From Ananas comosus (taxonomy: Eukaryota > Streptophyta > Magnoliopsida > Poales > Bromeliaceae): a stretch of DNA of 64,000 nucleotides. The stretch is taken from contig NC_033622.1 in NCBI RefSeq assembly GCF_001540865.1, positions 4,247,921 through 4,311,920 on the forward strand. Direction: 5' to 3'. Below are positions 24,982-36,549 of this stretch, piece after piece. A model generated the notes under the pieces. The model saw only the letters and a program-made list of their open reading frames with translations, ran no database searches and had not been told where the DNA came from. Position numbers and translations under genes: made by a program. How positions within the stretch are numbered: the stretch's first letter is position 1; each line of letters opens with the position of its first letter.

Positions 24982-26380
24982 GCTTCCGATGTGGAGTTGC
25001 AAAGGATTAAAGATAAAATGGTTAAAGGTTGCACTGGCGACTTCCTTGTGGATGATCAAGGATTGATGCGCTTTCGTGGACGATTATGTGTACCAGCGGA
25101 TTCGGGACTTAAAGAAGATATTCTTCAAGAAGCACACCGAGCACCCTATGCTATACATCCGGGAGGCACCAAGATGTACAAGGACTTAAAGTTGCTCTAT
25201 TGGTGGCCCGGGATGAAAAAGGATGTTGGTGAGTTTGTTGCTAGATGTCTGACTTGCCAACAGGTGAAGGCTGAGCACCGATTACCTGCGGGGAAACTTC
25301 AGAGTTTACCGATCCCCATGTGAAAGTGGGAGAAGATCACCATGGACTTCGTGACAGGATTGCCTCGCTCACAGGCTATTTGGGTGATCGTGGATAGGTT
25401 GACGAAGTCGGCGCACTTCATACCTATACATACGACTTGGACTGGGGAGAAGCTCGCGCAAGTGTACCTTAATGAGATTGTGCGACTTCACGGAGTGCCT
25501 ACTTCGATTGTATCTGATCGAGACACCCGGTTTGTGTCTTACTTTTGGAGGAGTCTGCAGGACGTCTTAGGCACTCGATTGAACTTTAGCACTGCTTTCC
25601 ACCCTGAGAGTGACGTGCAGTCGAAGCGCACTATTCAGACCTTAGAGGATATGCTCTGAGCATGTGTGATAAACTTTCAGGGAGGATGGTCGCAGTATCT
25701 ACCGATGGCGGAGTTTGCTTATAACAATAGTTATCAAGCAAGCATCAAGATGGCATCCTTCGAAGCACTTTATGGACGGAAGTGTCGATCGCCACTTCAT
25801 TGGAGTGAAGTTGGCGAGAGATTGGCTTTAGGCCCTGACGTACTCCAGGAAGCTGAGGAGAAGGTTCGTATTGCTCGGGAGCGACTTTTAACGGCACAGA
25901 GTAGACAGAGGAGCTACGCCGATCGACGACGGCGAGACTTGGAGTTTCAAGTTGGAGACCATGTTTTCTTGAAAGTTTCGCCGACTAGAAAGATCAGGAG
26001 ATTTGGGATTCGGGGAAAGTTGAGCCCCCGTTTTATTGGACCGTATGAGATCTTGGAGCGTGTGGACCCGGTAACGTATAGACTTGCTCTACCGTCGAAC
26101 CTATCGGGCGTACACAACGTCTTTCATGTATCGGTCATTCGGAAGTACATCTTCGACCCAACTCATGTATTGGATGCTACACCTTTGGATTTGCGGAAAA
26201 ACTTGAGCTTTGAGGAGCTGCCCGTGAGGATCTTGGCTCGCGAGGTGAGAAAGCTGTGGAATCGAGACATTCCGTATGTGAAGGTTCTTTGGAGCAACCA
26301 CGGGGAACGAGAGGCCACGTGGGAGCTTTAGAGCGCCTTGCAGGAGCGCTATCCCCATCTCTTTCTGACGGAGTCTTGAG
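24982..26380 (+). pseudogene. Integrase and chromodomain remnant
   Basis: An HHCC zinc finger (HRAPYAIHPGG ... CLTCQQ, 25135-25262) precedes the core with [22 protein letters not shown] and IVSDRDTRF. The third catalytic acidic residue is lost: QSKRT stands where the family has a glutamate (about 25620). A short in-frame deletion lies before IWVIVDR. Stops are at 25321 (TGA), 25657 (TGA) and 26329 (TAG). The C-terminal part (VGDHVFLKVSP, GKLSPRFIGPYEIL, VFHVSVIRKY) ends in a chromodomain-like tail (VKVLWSNHGEREATWEL). Such chromodomains steer integration to heterochromatin in chromoviruses. Confidence 0.9.
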
Positions 26381-26412
26381 GTATGTTGCATTTCGAGTTT
26401 CGCGGACGAAAC

Positions 26413-26432
26413 TCCTTTTTAGGAGGGGTGAA
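26413..26432 (+). promoter_or_regulatory. Polypurine tract region
   Basis: The purine-rich run AGGAGGGGTGAA lies directly before the 3' LTR start (TGCAACAC), the usual primer site for plus-strand DNA synthesis. Confidence 0.75.
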
Positions 26433-28900
26433 TGCAACACACTGGACCTTTGCAAATAGTAAGGTTCGAGTGTTTGCTCTATGTTCCGTATTTTTTTCCG
26501 GATATTCTGGAGGGTCGTGGACAGTGGACCGACCCATGGCTCGCATCCCGAGGAATATGGTATTTTATGTAGCGCTAAGGTCACCAAAGGGATGGACTTA
26601 GGCTACCCTCGGATTGCACTCTGCACATGGTGAAACCGGTGACAGGTCGATGGTTGTACCGGTACAGGATTTGTACCGGTACACCTTGATGGTTGTATCG
26701 GTACACTTCCGTTTTTCTGCCAACCCGAGGCTCGAGTTCGCATTTTCGCGGGATTTGTACCGGTACACTTTCCCATGTACCGGTACACTTTGGCAGATTT
26801 TGAGCAGTTTGAGCTGCAGGGGTATTTTTGCAATTGTAACACTTCTATATCATCACCCATGCCTCTTTGCTGCTTCCTTGAGCTTGGGAACAGAGGAAAG
26901 AAGGTAGGGGAGCCCTCCACTCCATCCCTTTCTTTTCCTTTTTGATTTTAGCTTGGGTTTTTTAAGCTAATCTCTTCTTTTTGCTTCTTTCTCCTTCTTG
27001 GTGCCATTTCCACCATGGGAGAAGCCCTAGCTTGGTGTTTGGAGCTTGTGGCAAGGAAGGACTTCAACCCTAGCTTGCTTGGAGCCTTGTCTTAGAGCTC
27101 TTGAAAGGTTAGTAACATGTTTCTAGCCTTTGATTCATATTTTGGTAAATTCTACCCTTTGGAACCTTAGGAATGAGATTTAGGGTTATTTTTGGGGATT
27201 TTGGATTGGTAGCTTCTAGAACCAAATTGATTGGTTTAGAACCTTTGTTTAGGTGGGATTTGAAGGCCTCTACCTCCCATTTGGAGATCGAAAGGGATTT
27301 CTTCACATTCGGTAAGTTTTTCACCCTTATGCATGAGATGCTTAATGTTTGAGCCGTGTGTTGTTCGTAAAGTCCGTTTAACTCTTGTTTCTACACCTCT
27401 AGGGTGCTAGAAGACTAGTGGACACCTTCGTTAGAGCAAACGAAAGATTGCAAGAGTTGTGGTGGGTTTGACTTCATAAAACCGGGGCAAAATGTCCCCT
27501 ATGGGTGTTATACTCGTCGTAACGTTAAAATTTATGTATATTCATTTCTATGAATTTTAGAATACTTAAAATGCATGCATTATGTATTGTAAAAATTTCA
27601 CTCTATATAGTAGAGCATTCTGGGTGTTTTGCATGCATGTGAGAAATATTCATGTTAGCAATTGAAAAACTTATCTCCTATATTCCAAATGACTCAAATT
27701 GTGTATTCATGAACACCAAAATCATGCTTGGACTTATTAGACAAAAGTGCCATAAAAGAGCACTTGAACTAGAAAACTATGAAACTGCAACATAGAGATA
27801 TAGTGGTAGGCCATTGGACATCGACTATATTCCGTGTTTTAGACATGATGACATAGTGATAGGCCATCGACACAGTCGCTATTTTATATTTTAGACATGA
27901 TGACTTGAGACTTGAGACAGACTTATATGCTTACTTGCCTTTGTGCTTATTCGCACATGCTTGTAAGAGTCGCTCCCTACAAGTCGGCACTTCGGAGATA
28001 GCCATCGCGATACATACTCGCCGTGCGGGATTGGGCGCAGAAGTGGATTGCCGTGGGCAAGGCTCATTCCTAGAGTGGGAATGTTGACTACCACAGGGCC
28101 ATTAGGTACGGCACCGGCCAGACAGCCTACGGGTGGGTCTTCAGGCCAGACAGCCTTCGTGCGGGTCTTACAAGATTTAAACTTCAAGTAGTTAACATGC
28201 CAAGTGAACATTAATTAGAATAGTAAACAATGACATTGCACTATTCAGCTTGTGGACATTATGTTAGTTACACTCATGTACTTACATGTTACAGTAGCTT
28301 CATTACTTATGCAAATTCATGTTAAATAGAGACATCATGTGGTAGTAAGTTTACATGTTATTTACATGTCATTCATATCGTTTTTACTTGTTTACTTACC
28401 TATTTAGCTCTTTTGGGTCTAGTGGTGCTTTCCACTGAAGTCAGTAATCGCCCACTAAAAACTATTATTTAATAGTTCTCACGCCCTCTGTTTTATGATT
28501 TTTATTTCAAAGCCTTCAGCACCGGTGGAGGCACAGGATCGCAGCAAAGGTGTCGCTTAGCTAGATTGAGAGGAGCTACTTCGAGATTAGGAGGTTACTC
28601 TTTCTTCTGTTGTAGTAGAGAGAGAGAGATTTTTGTATCATGTATAAAGACCACCTATGTATTCTTTTAGCACTTGTTCTGAGACATCTCTTGTATTACT
28701 TATTACTTTTATTTAGTTGTTGTTGGATCTTTTATTCGATTTCCTTGTTACAGAATCTAGATATATTTTACTCATACTCCTAAATGTTCTCCTTTTATTA
28801 CTTTATTTATCGTTTTATTGTAGACGCCTTATATGTTTTAGACATATGGCGGGTCTGGGCATGCGGCGGGCGGGCTTCCGCTAGGTCCCGGAACATGACA
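26433..28900 (+). repeat. 3' LTR, 2468 bp, uninterrupted
   Basis: This is the only intact LTR of the element. It starts TGCAACACAC (TGTAAC in the 5' copy) and ends AACATGACA. It carries the ACCGGT palindrome cluster at 26656-26790 and an imperfect tandem of GGCCAGACAGCCT at 28107-28160. TATAC follows as the target duplication. Confidence 0.93.
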
Positions 28901-28905
28901 TATAC

Positions 28906-29188
28906 GCACTAGGATAAAGTTATAAAATTAACTAAACAAAACAAATAGAAGAAAGAAAATGAAATTGAAATATAAAAGAAAAGAAAACACCTCACTCTTA
29001 AAAACGTTTAGATGACGATTATCTCACAGCTTGGTCAAGTTCTCACAGAAGCCAACAAGCAACACTTTAGTATCCATGTTTACATCCAAAGCTGACTAAT
29101 GGGAGTGATTCAAATTTCAAATTGAGGGGGAAAAAAAAAACAAAAAGTAAACTCTGTTTGAGTCGCGGGATCCAACGAAAGGACTTGT
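28906..29188. other. Intergenic, 3' flank of aspartyl-tRNA synthetase gene
   Basis: About 280 bp of AT-rich DNA between the retrotransposon and the stop codon of the synthetase gene. It should hold the 3' UTR, so the retrotransposon inserted very close to, or in, the transcript end. Confidence 0.5.
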
Positions 29189-31837
29189 TTAAGGGACTAG
29201 CCTCTGTGGGTCGCGAGGGAACATCGATGTTTTCCTTATGTTGTTGAGGGCACAGAAAAGCATAACAACTCTCTCCAAGCCCACGCCAAAGCCACCATGC
29301 GGAGGAGCACCATACCTGGCAAATTTCAACAGAAAAACATTACATTAGTATCCGAAAAAGGGAAAACTTCTTTTTCAATTATTAAATATGAAATAAGAAG
29401 GAAAAATACAGCAGGAATATAGTTGTCATCCCTATCCTCCTGAATGTTAAAGATTTATTCATATATTATATTAAGCAGTATGCATACTCCCTTAGATAAA
29501 AGACGACTTTTCTTAAGCTAGATCTTTATTGCTCCTTCTCTTCTATTAATATTATCATCCCCAGACCTTAATCCGCTGATTATAAAGCAATTGGTCAACC
29601 CTAAAGAAACAATGATGGCGGAAACAAAATTTCGACGAAAACTGTTTCCAGGCCGCTAAGACAAGCTACAATAATATCTATCATCAAAGTTTCTCGCTAT
29701 TCTAATCCTTGTAAGCCAATGAATGAAGAATATTATACATGCCGTTCTTCTATTAGCGATTTTGCTAGAGAACACTTCAGTGATCTCTTTCAAGTTGCAT
29801 TCCTTCATGGCAAACGTTCATCCTGTCCCTCTATAAAATCATGAAGAGTATTTCTAGTTCTAAATAATACTTGCTCAAAATCATGATAAATCTAGCGCTA
29901 AACAATCAAAACTGTGAGTGCCATATTACAGACAAATTACACTGAGACTTCATCTTTATAAACAATGTTGTCCTCACACAAAGGCAAGAAATGAATCAAT
30001 TAGAAAGATTTGATAGCAAAAGTAGAACTCGTACTTGAAGGAGTCGATGTATGTTGATATTGTCTTCACATCGATTCCACATGCCTCTGCACGCTTAGCC
30101 AATAATTCAGGTGTGTGTATTCTTTGAGCCCCAGAAATTATCTCCTCGCCTACAAGAAACCAAAGTCAGATCAGACCAGAAGATTTTGAAATTCCCCATC
30201 AATTAGATATTTCTTGATGCAAATTTACGGAGGAGATAATTAGAATCCAAGTTGTAAAATGTGCTAAACTGAAAATCAAGACATAATTGAGGAAGAAACT
30301 GTCCTAGATTATGCTTGATTCAAAATCAAATTTTCCCTATTCCTTTGACCATTTGCTCAATACAAAGACCATTGTAACTGTTATTGCCATTAGTCTTCAG
30401 ATAATAAATAACAATAACAATTAGCTTTTTCTTAATTAACCAAAAAACACCAAAAGAGCTTACAATGGAAAAGAGATGTAAAAGTACATCTGCTTCAACT
30501 ACAGAAGCACAAGTTTCACAATCATATCAAGTACCAATAGAGGTACATGATATGGATATAAAGTATCAAGGTCATTTCAGTGTGGAAACCTTATTTTGTA
30601 ATGATACTGGATAGAGTAAGAGAGCCACAGAAGATAAATAGTGGATGGGAGAAACTGAGAGATCAAAGATAGAATGGGGTACGACAAACATTCACCACTT
30701 TCACTAAAAAATATCCCTTTAACCGCATGCCCTTACGCTAGCTAGGTGATTTCTCATAAATTCTCCAGATGTAATTTCATCTTTTCTCAGTAAGGGTCTA
30801 TCTAGGACTATTTCAGAGCTATCTTGACACGGAAAACTCTCCTATTTGATTAAAATGTATCACAACATGATTTAGTATATTGAAAAAAAAAAAACCTTTT
30901 ATCATCCAATCAATGTCACATTTGTGTCCTGAAAAAATTTGAGTTCAGAGCATCAATAGCTCAACAGTGGGATATAAACTAGCCGAAACACCACACAAAT
31001 AAAATATAGGAAATGCCCGCTCAAATTCAAACTTTACAAAATGTAAACATAACATAACTGAAGCGCAGGATAATCAGTCTTAAAATTCCAAACATGTCAT
31101 CAATGTGAAAAGTAGAGGAGAACCCCTCTTCAATCCCCTTTATTAATTTAACAAACAGAATTTACTTACTGACCTCGAATAAAGACATCAAATGAGTTAG
31201 TATAAGCCGGGTCATCATAGCAAGGCATGGTGTAGAATGGTCTCACAGCCAAAGGATACCGACAAAGAATATAAAAGTCGGTGTCGTATCTGCAAATAAA
31301 TAAGAAAAAAACAATGAAAGGCATTCTAACAGTTTCACCGATGGAAGGGAATGAATATTGGAAGTAGGCACGCACTTCTGACGAACAAGCCAACCCAATT
31401 TTTTCTCAGACTCCGTATTGAGGTCTCCCATGGGCTCAATTTCTGTTCCAGCTTCCTGACAGTGCAAGTCAAAATGGCAATAACAGATATTACATATACA
31501 TTTTAGCAACCATTTGACCACCTAATTCCTGTTGCTATGTATCATATCAAAGAGATAGATTTTTCCACCAAATACTATGGAACGTAGAAGTATGCATATA
31601 TATATATATAGAGTCCGGCTACTATATTCTTATGAGTATAGACTACTTTGTACTCATAAGTTTTTGGCTGTTAGATCTACTTCTTTGACCATTTCCACCC
31701 ATTAGATCATACTATTCAACCAACTACCTACTCAACCCTAAGAGACCACTATCATTCTAACCGCATATCTCTTTATCCAACGGCCGAAAACTTATGAGTA
31801 CAAAGAGATCTATACTCATAAGAGTATAGTAGCCCTA

Positions 31838-31912
<75 letters not shown>

Positions 31913-32133
31913 ATTAGACTGGAATGCTTCTAATAGCACCAAGTCATTAGTGCTATTAGGCCTTTGGAGAAGGGATGTGCGATTAAGATTATAGTGGTCC
32001 CCCTAGAGTTGAATGGGTGGTTGGTTGAATACTATGATCCAACGGATAAAAATGGTCAATGGGATAAATCTAACAGTAGAAAACTTGGTAGTACCAAGTG
32101 CTTGGTGCTCTTGGAAGCACCTCAACCGGAATC

Positions 32134-32178
<45 letters not shown>

Positions 32179-35100
32179 TATGGCTACTATACTCTAACGA
32201 GTATAGAGCCCTTCATACTCGTAAGTTATTTTCGATGATGGAGCTTCTGAATTGATGATCCATACCGTTAAATATAATGTAGAGCATTTAAAATTTATAG
32301 AATTTTTTGTAATTTTTTCAAATTATAATAAAGTCCATCAAGTGGGCATAAAATAAACGGTCAAAATCGAACAACTTCCTAAAACTTAAGAGGATCAGAT
32401 AATTCAATTTAAGATCAAAGTTATTGATCTTTATCTAGATAGTGAATAGAATTTTCTATCAAAAATTCAACCGATTTCGATCCTTTTACACCGTTAAACT
32501 AGCAAGTATTCTATACCGGCCGTTAAAAATTATCAATTTTAAGATCATTCGATCGTAAGGTAAATGATGTCGAAAAATTATGAAATTTGATTTTTAGAAG
32601 TTTCAAATATTCTAGATAATGTTTAGAGGTATGGATTGTCGATTCAGAAGCTTTGTCATCGAAAATGACTTATGATTACGAATGCGATCGTACTCATATG
32701 AGTATAGGAGCCGGGCTCCCTCTCTCTCTCTCTAAAACGACACGCACACACACACACACATATCATTTTCTTTGAAGCATAACCTCTACTTAGTACAAAA
32801 AATTCTTCTGTTGGAACATGACAACATTTGCAAGCACAGCAAAGGAATCATCAACTTAATCTTCTATTTGTTAACCAAGATATTTAATTATGAATAGTAA
32901 ACCTTCCGAAAGAACTTCAGCATTTATATTCTAGTACACTACAATGTTGTCTTGCATATTATTGTGCACAACAAACAAAGTAACACACAGAAATCAAAGC
33001 TTTTGAATTAGTTTTGTGAAAAAGATCTGATAAATGATAAATTTAAGAAGTGATCTTAAACAACTGGCTTCCACAGTAACTCTAATTTATTACAAGGTGT
33101 GCACAAGTGAATATCTATACTTTGGACATAGTTCTGAGTGTTTCTAATGACATGCCTACTCAATTACATTAATATCATATGAACCAAGGCAGGCTAAACA
33201 GCATGGCTTAGACAAGTCATATGCATTAGTTTATGATGTATCTCTACAACACAAACAGAAGCAAATTCTGAAACAGCAATTTTGCCAGTCATAAAATAAT
33301 AAATAGTCATTGGAAAGTTGTCATGTCACTTATCACTATGCTACTGTATCTACGAAACTCTACTATGCTAAGTTACTATGGTTCAAATGCATGAAGCAAT
33401 CTTTGTGCAAGACACTTAACATCAAAACATCGACTAACAAGTACCGAATAATAACAGTCGTGAAAAGATTGATGTATTTATCATACAAATAATTGATGCA
33501 AAAGACTACTAATTTTACAATCCAGCATAAAACAAAACTTGTGCTTGGATGTTAGCTTTAAACTACGACAGCTAGAGAAGAAAAATTACCAAATGTTCAC
33601 ATCCAATATCACAAACGTGGCATAGAATTCAACATAAAATTTTATTTGCTTGCTTATTAAAAATAGGGATTAGTCATTTAAGTAAAAAGATACACACCTT
33701 CAACATCTGAATGCCCTCTTCATAAGTAAGTCGCAGCGTTTTTGGCAAATACTGCAAGGCAAATCACAAATCAGAAATTGGAGAGCTAATGAGCACTGCA
33801 ATGCACATCATTTCGTCAATTACTTTAGAAGTCTCATTTCATTTACCGTGTACAAAGAGCAAAGTTTTTTTTACCTTCAGCGGCTCAAAAGGATACTGCC
33901 TATTGATTGCTTCAAGTTCCCTCTTGCAATTCTTACTCAAATGGTCAAACATTTCCACGAACAATCTATCTACGATGTCGCAAACCTGTATATGCAAATT
34001 GAAGATATTGGACAAGTTAATATGCTGAATGGGTTAAAGAGTGAACAGCAGGAAATAAAATTAAAATTAAAAAATTGTACGTTACCTCGAAATAATGTTC
34101 CTTAATCTCCATCTCAACATCAAGTCCTACAAACTCGCAAAGGTGCCTGTGTGTGTAGGAGTCTTCAGCTCTAAATACAGGACCAACTTCAAATACTCGC
34201 CCAAACCCACCGCATATTGCCATTTGTTTACAAAGCTGAGGTGATTGTGCCAAGCAAGCAGGTTGACCCTTGTAGTCCAGCTTGAATACAGCGGCACCTC
34301 CCTCACTTGATCCAGAGATCAATTTTGGTGTGTGAATACCAACAAAGTCCTTTGATAGCAAAAATTGTTTGAATATCTGCACCATACCCTCACAAGATGA
34401 TTTCCTTTTCATGGACTAATATACCAACAGCAGCTAAGTTAAAGAAACGTACAAGAGACACTGTAAGAACTGCCGAAATGTAATACTTCAATCCAAGTTA
34501 ACGAATATAGCAGCTAATAATGTGCGGCATAAGCAGAAAAGCTATAAACGGCTAAAATCTGCTTAGAAGACCACACTTACATGTTCAACTTGGCATTGAA
34601 TGCGAAAAATTGCTTGGTTTGCTGGAGTGCGTAAGTCAAGGACCCTATTGTTTAAACGTGTGTCCTGCCCAACACGAACAAGCTGCTCTCCTGTCTGCAC
34701 AACAGATCTTGTAAAATTTACAACTGATTATCTTCCGATTATCGCTTACAAGTAAATAAAATTGACATATCTTGGCATGTCTCCTACTCAAACCAATTGA
34801 GTCGGCTTCTCTAATTAAGTACAACAATTAGAAATATATCAAACTAACAAAGTTCTTAAGCTTCTTCAAAAGTCAAAGCAGTAGGACAACTAGCTCGTGA
34901 ATCATTTGTTGCTCAAGAAGGAAGGAAGGCACAACAAATGTTTATGATAACTTACGAGCTCAGCTTTTGCAAACTCCGCCTCACTTCTTGCAGCATCCTC
35001 AATGTTAATGGGAAGGTTTGGTATCGCTCTGTTGATACAGTAGAGCTTCCGAACTTGAACTTCCACCTGCAGAAAGAATGACAACCATTCTCGCTCATAT

Positions 35101-35812
35101 AACCAAACAAATCTTACCTACCCCTAGTCGACGGTGCAAGTGAAACTATAACCAGAGAAACGTAGCAGATGTTGACAAAGCCAGAGAATCAAGAAGAAGA
35201 CAATCTAAAGGAAACAAAACCTGCTGAAGCAGATGAAGAAGGATGGATCTGTAATACCTGCTGGGTGGTGCCCTTGATGGGTTGGCTGGGGACGGAGACG
35301 ACGCCCTCGACGTCGAGGATGGACTCCTTGCTGAGGGCGGTGGCGAACTTGACCATGTGGGGGCTGACGTGGCGGGCGTCGGCGACGAGGACGCACTGGA
35401 CGGTGCTCATGGCCTGGCGCAGCACCAGGAACGCCATCTTCTTGCTGACCGGCCGGATGGCCTGCGCCGCCCCGCGGATCAGGACGGTCCGCCCGGCCTT
35501 CTCGGCGCCCAGATCGCCCACCTCCGTCCACTCGCGCCCGCTCACGGCCTTGGACTGGATCTCCTCCACGGCCACGTCGCCGTAGTGGGACGACAGGGGG
35601 TCGTCTAACGCGGAGGAGGACTCTGCCTCCGCCGCCTGGGCGGCCGAGCTCTGCTGCCGCTGCGCCTTCTCCGCCTTCTTGGCCTCCTTCTTCGCCTGCT
35701 TCTTGCTGATGCCGCCGCTTCCGGTGCCGTTGTCGGCCTCCGAGATTGATGCGGCGGCCGCGGCCGGAGGAGAAGGAGGAGGAGGAGGGTTCTCCGGCTT
35801 CGAGGAGGACAT
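29189..35812 (-). CDS. Cytosolic aspartyl-tRNA synthetase (EC 6.1.1.12)
   Basis: Ten exons join in frame with GT-AG borders: 35258-35812, 34956-35066, 34581-34694, 34086-34376, 33875-33985, 33698-33751, 31376-31455, 31174-31289, 30035-30149 and 29189-29315. They total 1674 nt, or 557 residues plus stop, the usual length for plant cytosolic AspRS. Residues 1-75 are a Pro/Ala/Lys-rich extension ([15 protein letters not shown]). The OB-fold anticodon domain covers about 80-220. The class II catalytic core follows, with motif 2 [15 protein letters not shown] (about 328-342) and motif 3 [14 protein letters not shown] near the C-terminus. It charges tRNA-Asp with aspartate. The Arabidopsis counterpart is IBI1, also a receptor for the priming agent BABA; that role is not shown here. 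Exon 1 is very GC-rich, as in many monocot genes. No defect was seen. Confidence 0.96.
31612..31840. mobile_element. Fold-back MITE, copy 2 (class B ends)
   Basis: It has the same core as copy 1 (CCGCATATCTCTTTATCCAA and CTATTCAACCAACTACC), but the end hairpins read CTTATGAGTA...TACTCATAAG at both ends. It is inserted between a TA tract and a CT tract in AspRS intron 7. Confidence 0.85.
31841..31913. repeat. (CT)n, (TA)n and (GA)n tract
   Basis: A compound microsatellite between two MITE copies: CT repeats, then TA repeats, then GA repeats, making a near-perfect inverted repeat. Confidence 0.9.
31914..32137. mobile_element. Fold-back MITE, copy 3 (class C ends, reversed core)
   Basis: The core lies in the opposite orientation to copies 1 and 2. 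The left end hairpin is CTAATAGCAC with GTGCTATTAG. The right end has the related, partly decayed CACCAAGCACTTGGT word. It is followed by TA and GA repeats. Confidence 0.75.
32178..32720. mobile_element. Larger fold-back element, copy 4 (class B-like ends, different core)
   Basis: The ends start GGCTACTATACTCTAACGAG and, inverted, GGCTCCTATACTCATATGAG, with inner arms TACTCGTAAG and ATTTTCGATGA on both sides. The 450-bp core is unlike the other copies and contains its own inverted words (TTCTGAATCGACAATCCATA-like at 32634-32656 against 32242-32268). It is flanked by GA and CT tracts. Confidence 0.75.
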
Positions 35813-36069
35813 ATCGAGTCCAGGCGGCGGCGGGGCTAAAACTTGGTAGCCACCGGCCCCAAATCGGGCTAATTTAGGGACGGCCCGATGGGCGCCGCGT
35901 GGCACAGTGGCGCCCATCCGACCTCCCAAGCAAAAGTAGCGCTTATGCGGGCTTTAAAACGGTTCCAGAGAAACCTATGGGCGGCCTGAAAAAATAATTT
36001 CTACATGATTGGGAGAATTTATTTTGGTTCAAAAAGCCATAAAATGTTTGGCTAAATCTATATCTATAA
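35813..36069 (-). promoter_or_regulatory. AspRS upstream region
   Basis: About 260 bp separate the AspRS start codon from the Helitron head. The proximal 130 bp is GC-rich and continues the open frame without an upstream ATG in good context except one at 35929. No TATA box could be assigned. Confidence 0.4.
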
Positions 36070-36344
36070 TCTATAAATTCTGATGAAAATTCATTTTCTT
36101 TTGTCCACGTGGCATTATTAGCTTAATTTGTTTCTTTGTGGGCCCTACCTGTCATATTAACTAGGGCTAGCAAACGAGCTAGCCAGCTCGCGTTCGGCTC
36201 AATATTCGGCTCGCTCAAGCTCGGCTCGAATTAATTTCAAGCAAGCTTGAGCTTAAATTTAGGCTCGAAATTAATTTCAAGCCGAGCTTGAGTATTATTC
36301 GGCTCGCTCGAATTAAGCTCGAAAAGCTCGAAATATATATATAT

Positions 36345-36535
36345 AGTCTGCTATACTATTAATAATACCTACCACTTACTATTAGATTTTCGACCTTTGT
36401 ATGAAGGGATGTGCGGTTAGAATGATAGTGATCATCTAGGGTTAAGTGAGTGATTAGTTAAAAAATATGATCTAACAGCACAAAATTCGATAGCACCAAG
36501 TATTTAGTACTATCAATAATATCATAGCCGGACTC
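36345..36535. mobile_element. Fold-back MITE, copy 5 (class A-like, reversed core)
   Basis: Starts GTCTGCTATACTATTAATAA; the reversed right end is GTCCGGCTATGATATTATTG. The core has GAAGGGATGTGCGGTTAGAA, the reverse of copy 1. It is inserted in TA repeats within the hAT element. Confidence 0.75.
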
Positions 36536-36549
36536 TCTCTCTATATATA

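Larger units (their letters stand above)
13689..28905 (+). mobile_element. Ty3/gypsy Tekay/Del-type retrotransposon with target duplications
   Basis: The element runs from 13694 to 28900 and is flanked by the identical 5-mer TATAC (13689-13693 and 28901-28905). It begins TGTAACACAC and ends CATGACA. The order is 5' LTR, a primer site for initiator tRNA-Met, gag, protease, reverse transcriptase, RNase H, integrase and chromodomain, polypurine tract, 3' LTR. Domain order and the chromodomain-like tail after integrase place it in the chromovirus Tekay/Del group. It is dead: nine in-frame stops, two frameshifts, an inverted LTR in the 5' LTR and a solo LTR in reverse transcriptase. Confidence 0.93.

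Noticed and set aside
31964..32197. Plus-strand 77-codon open frame
   Set aside because: It reads through a MITE core and a GA repeat.
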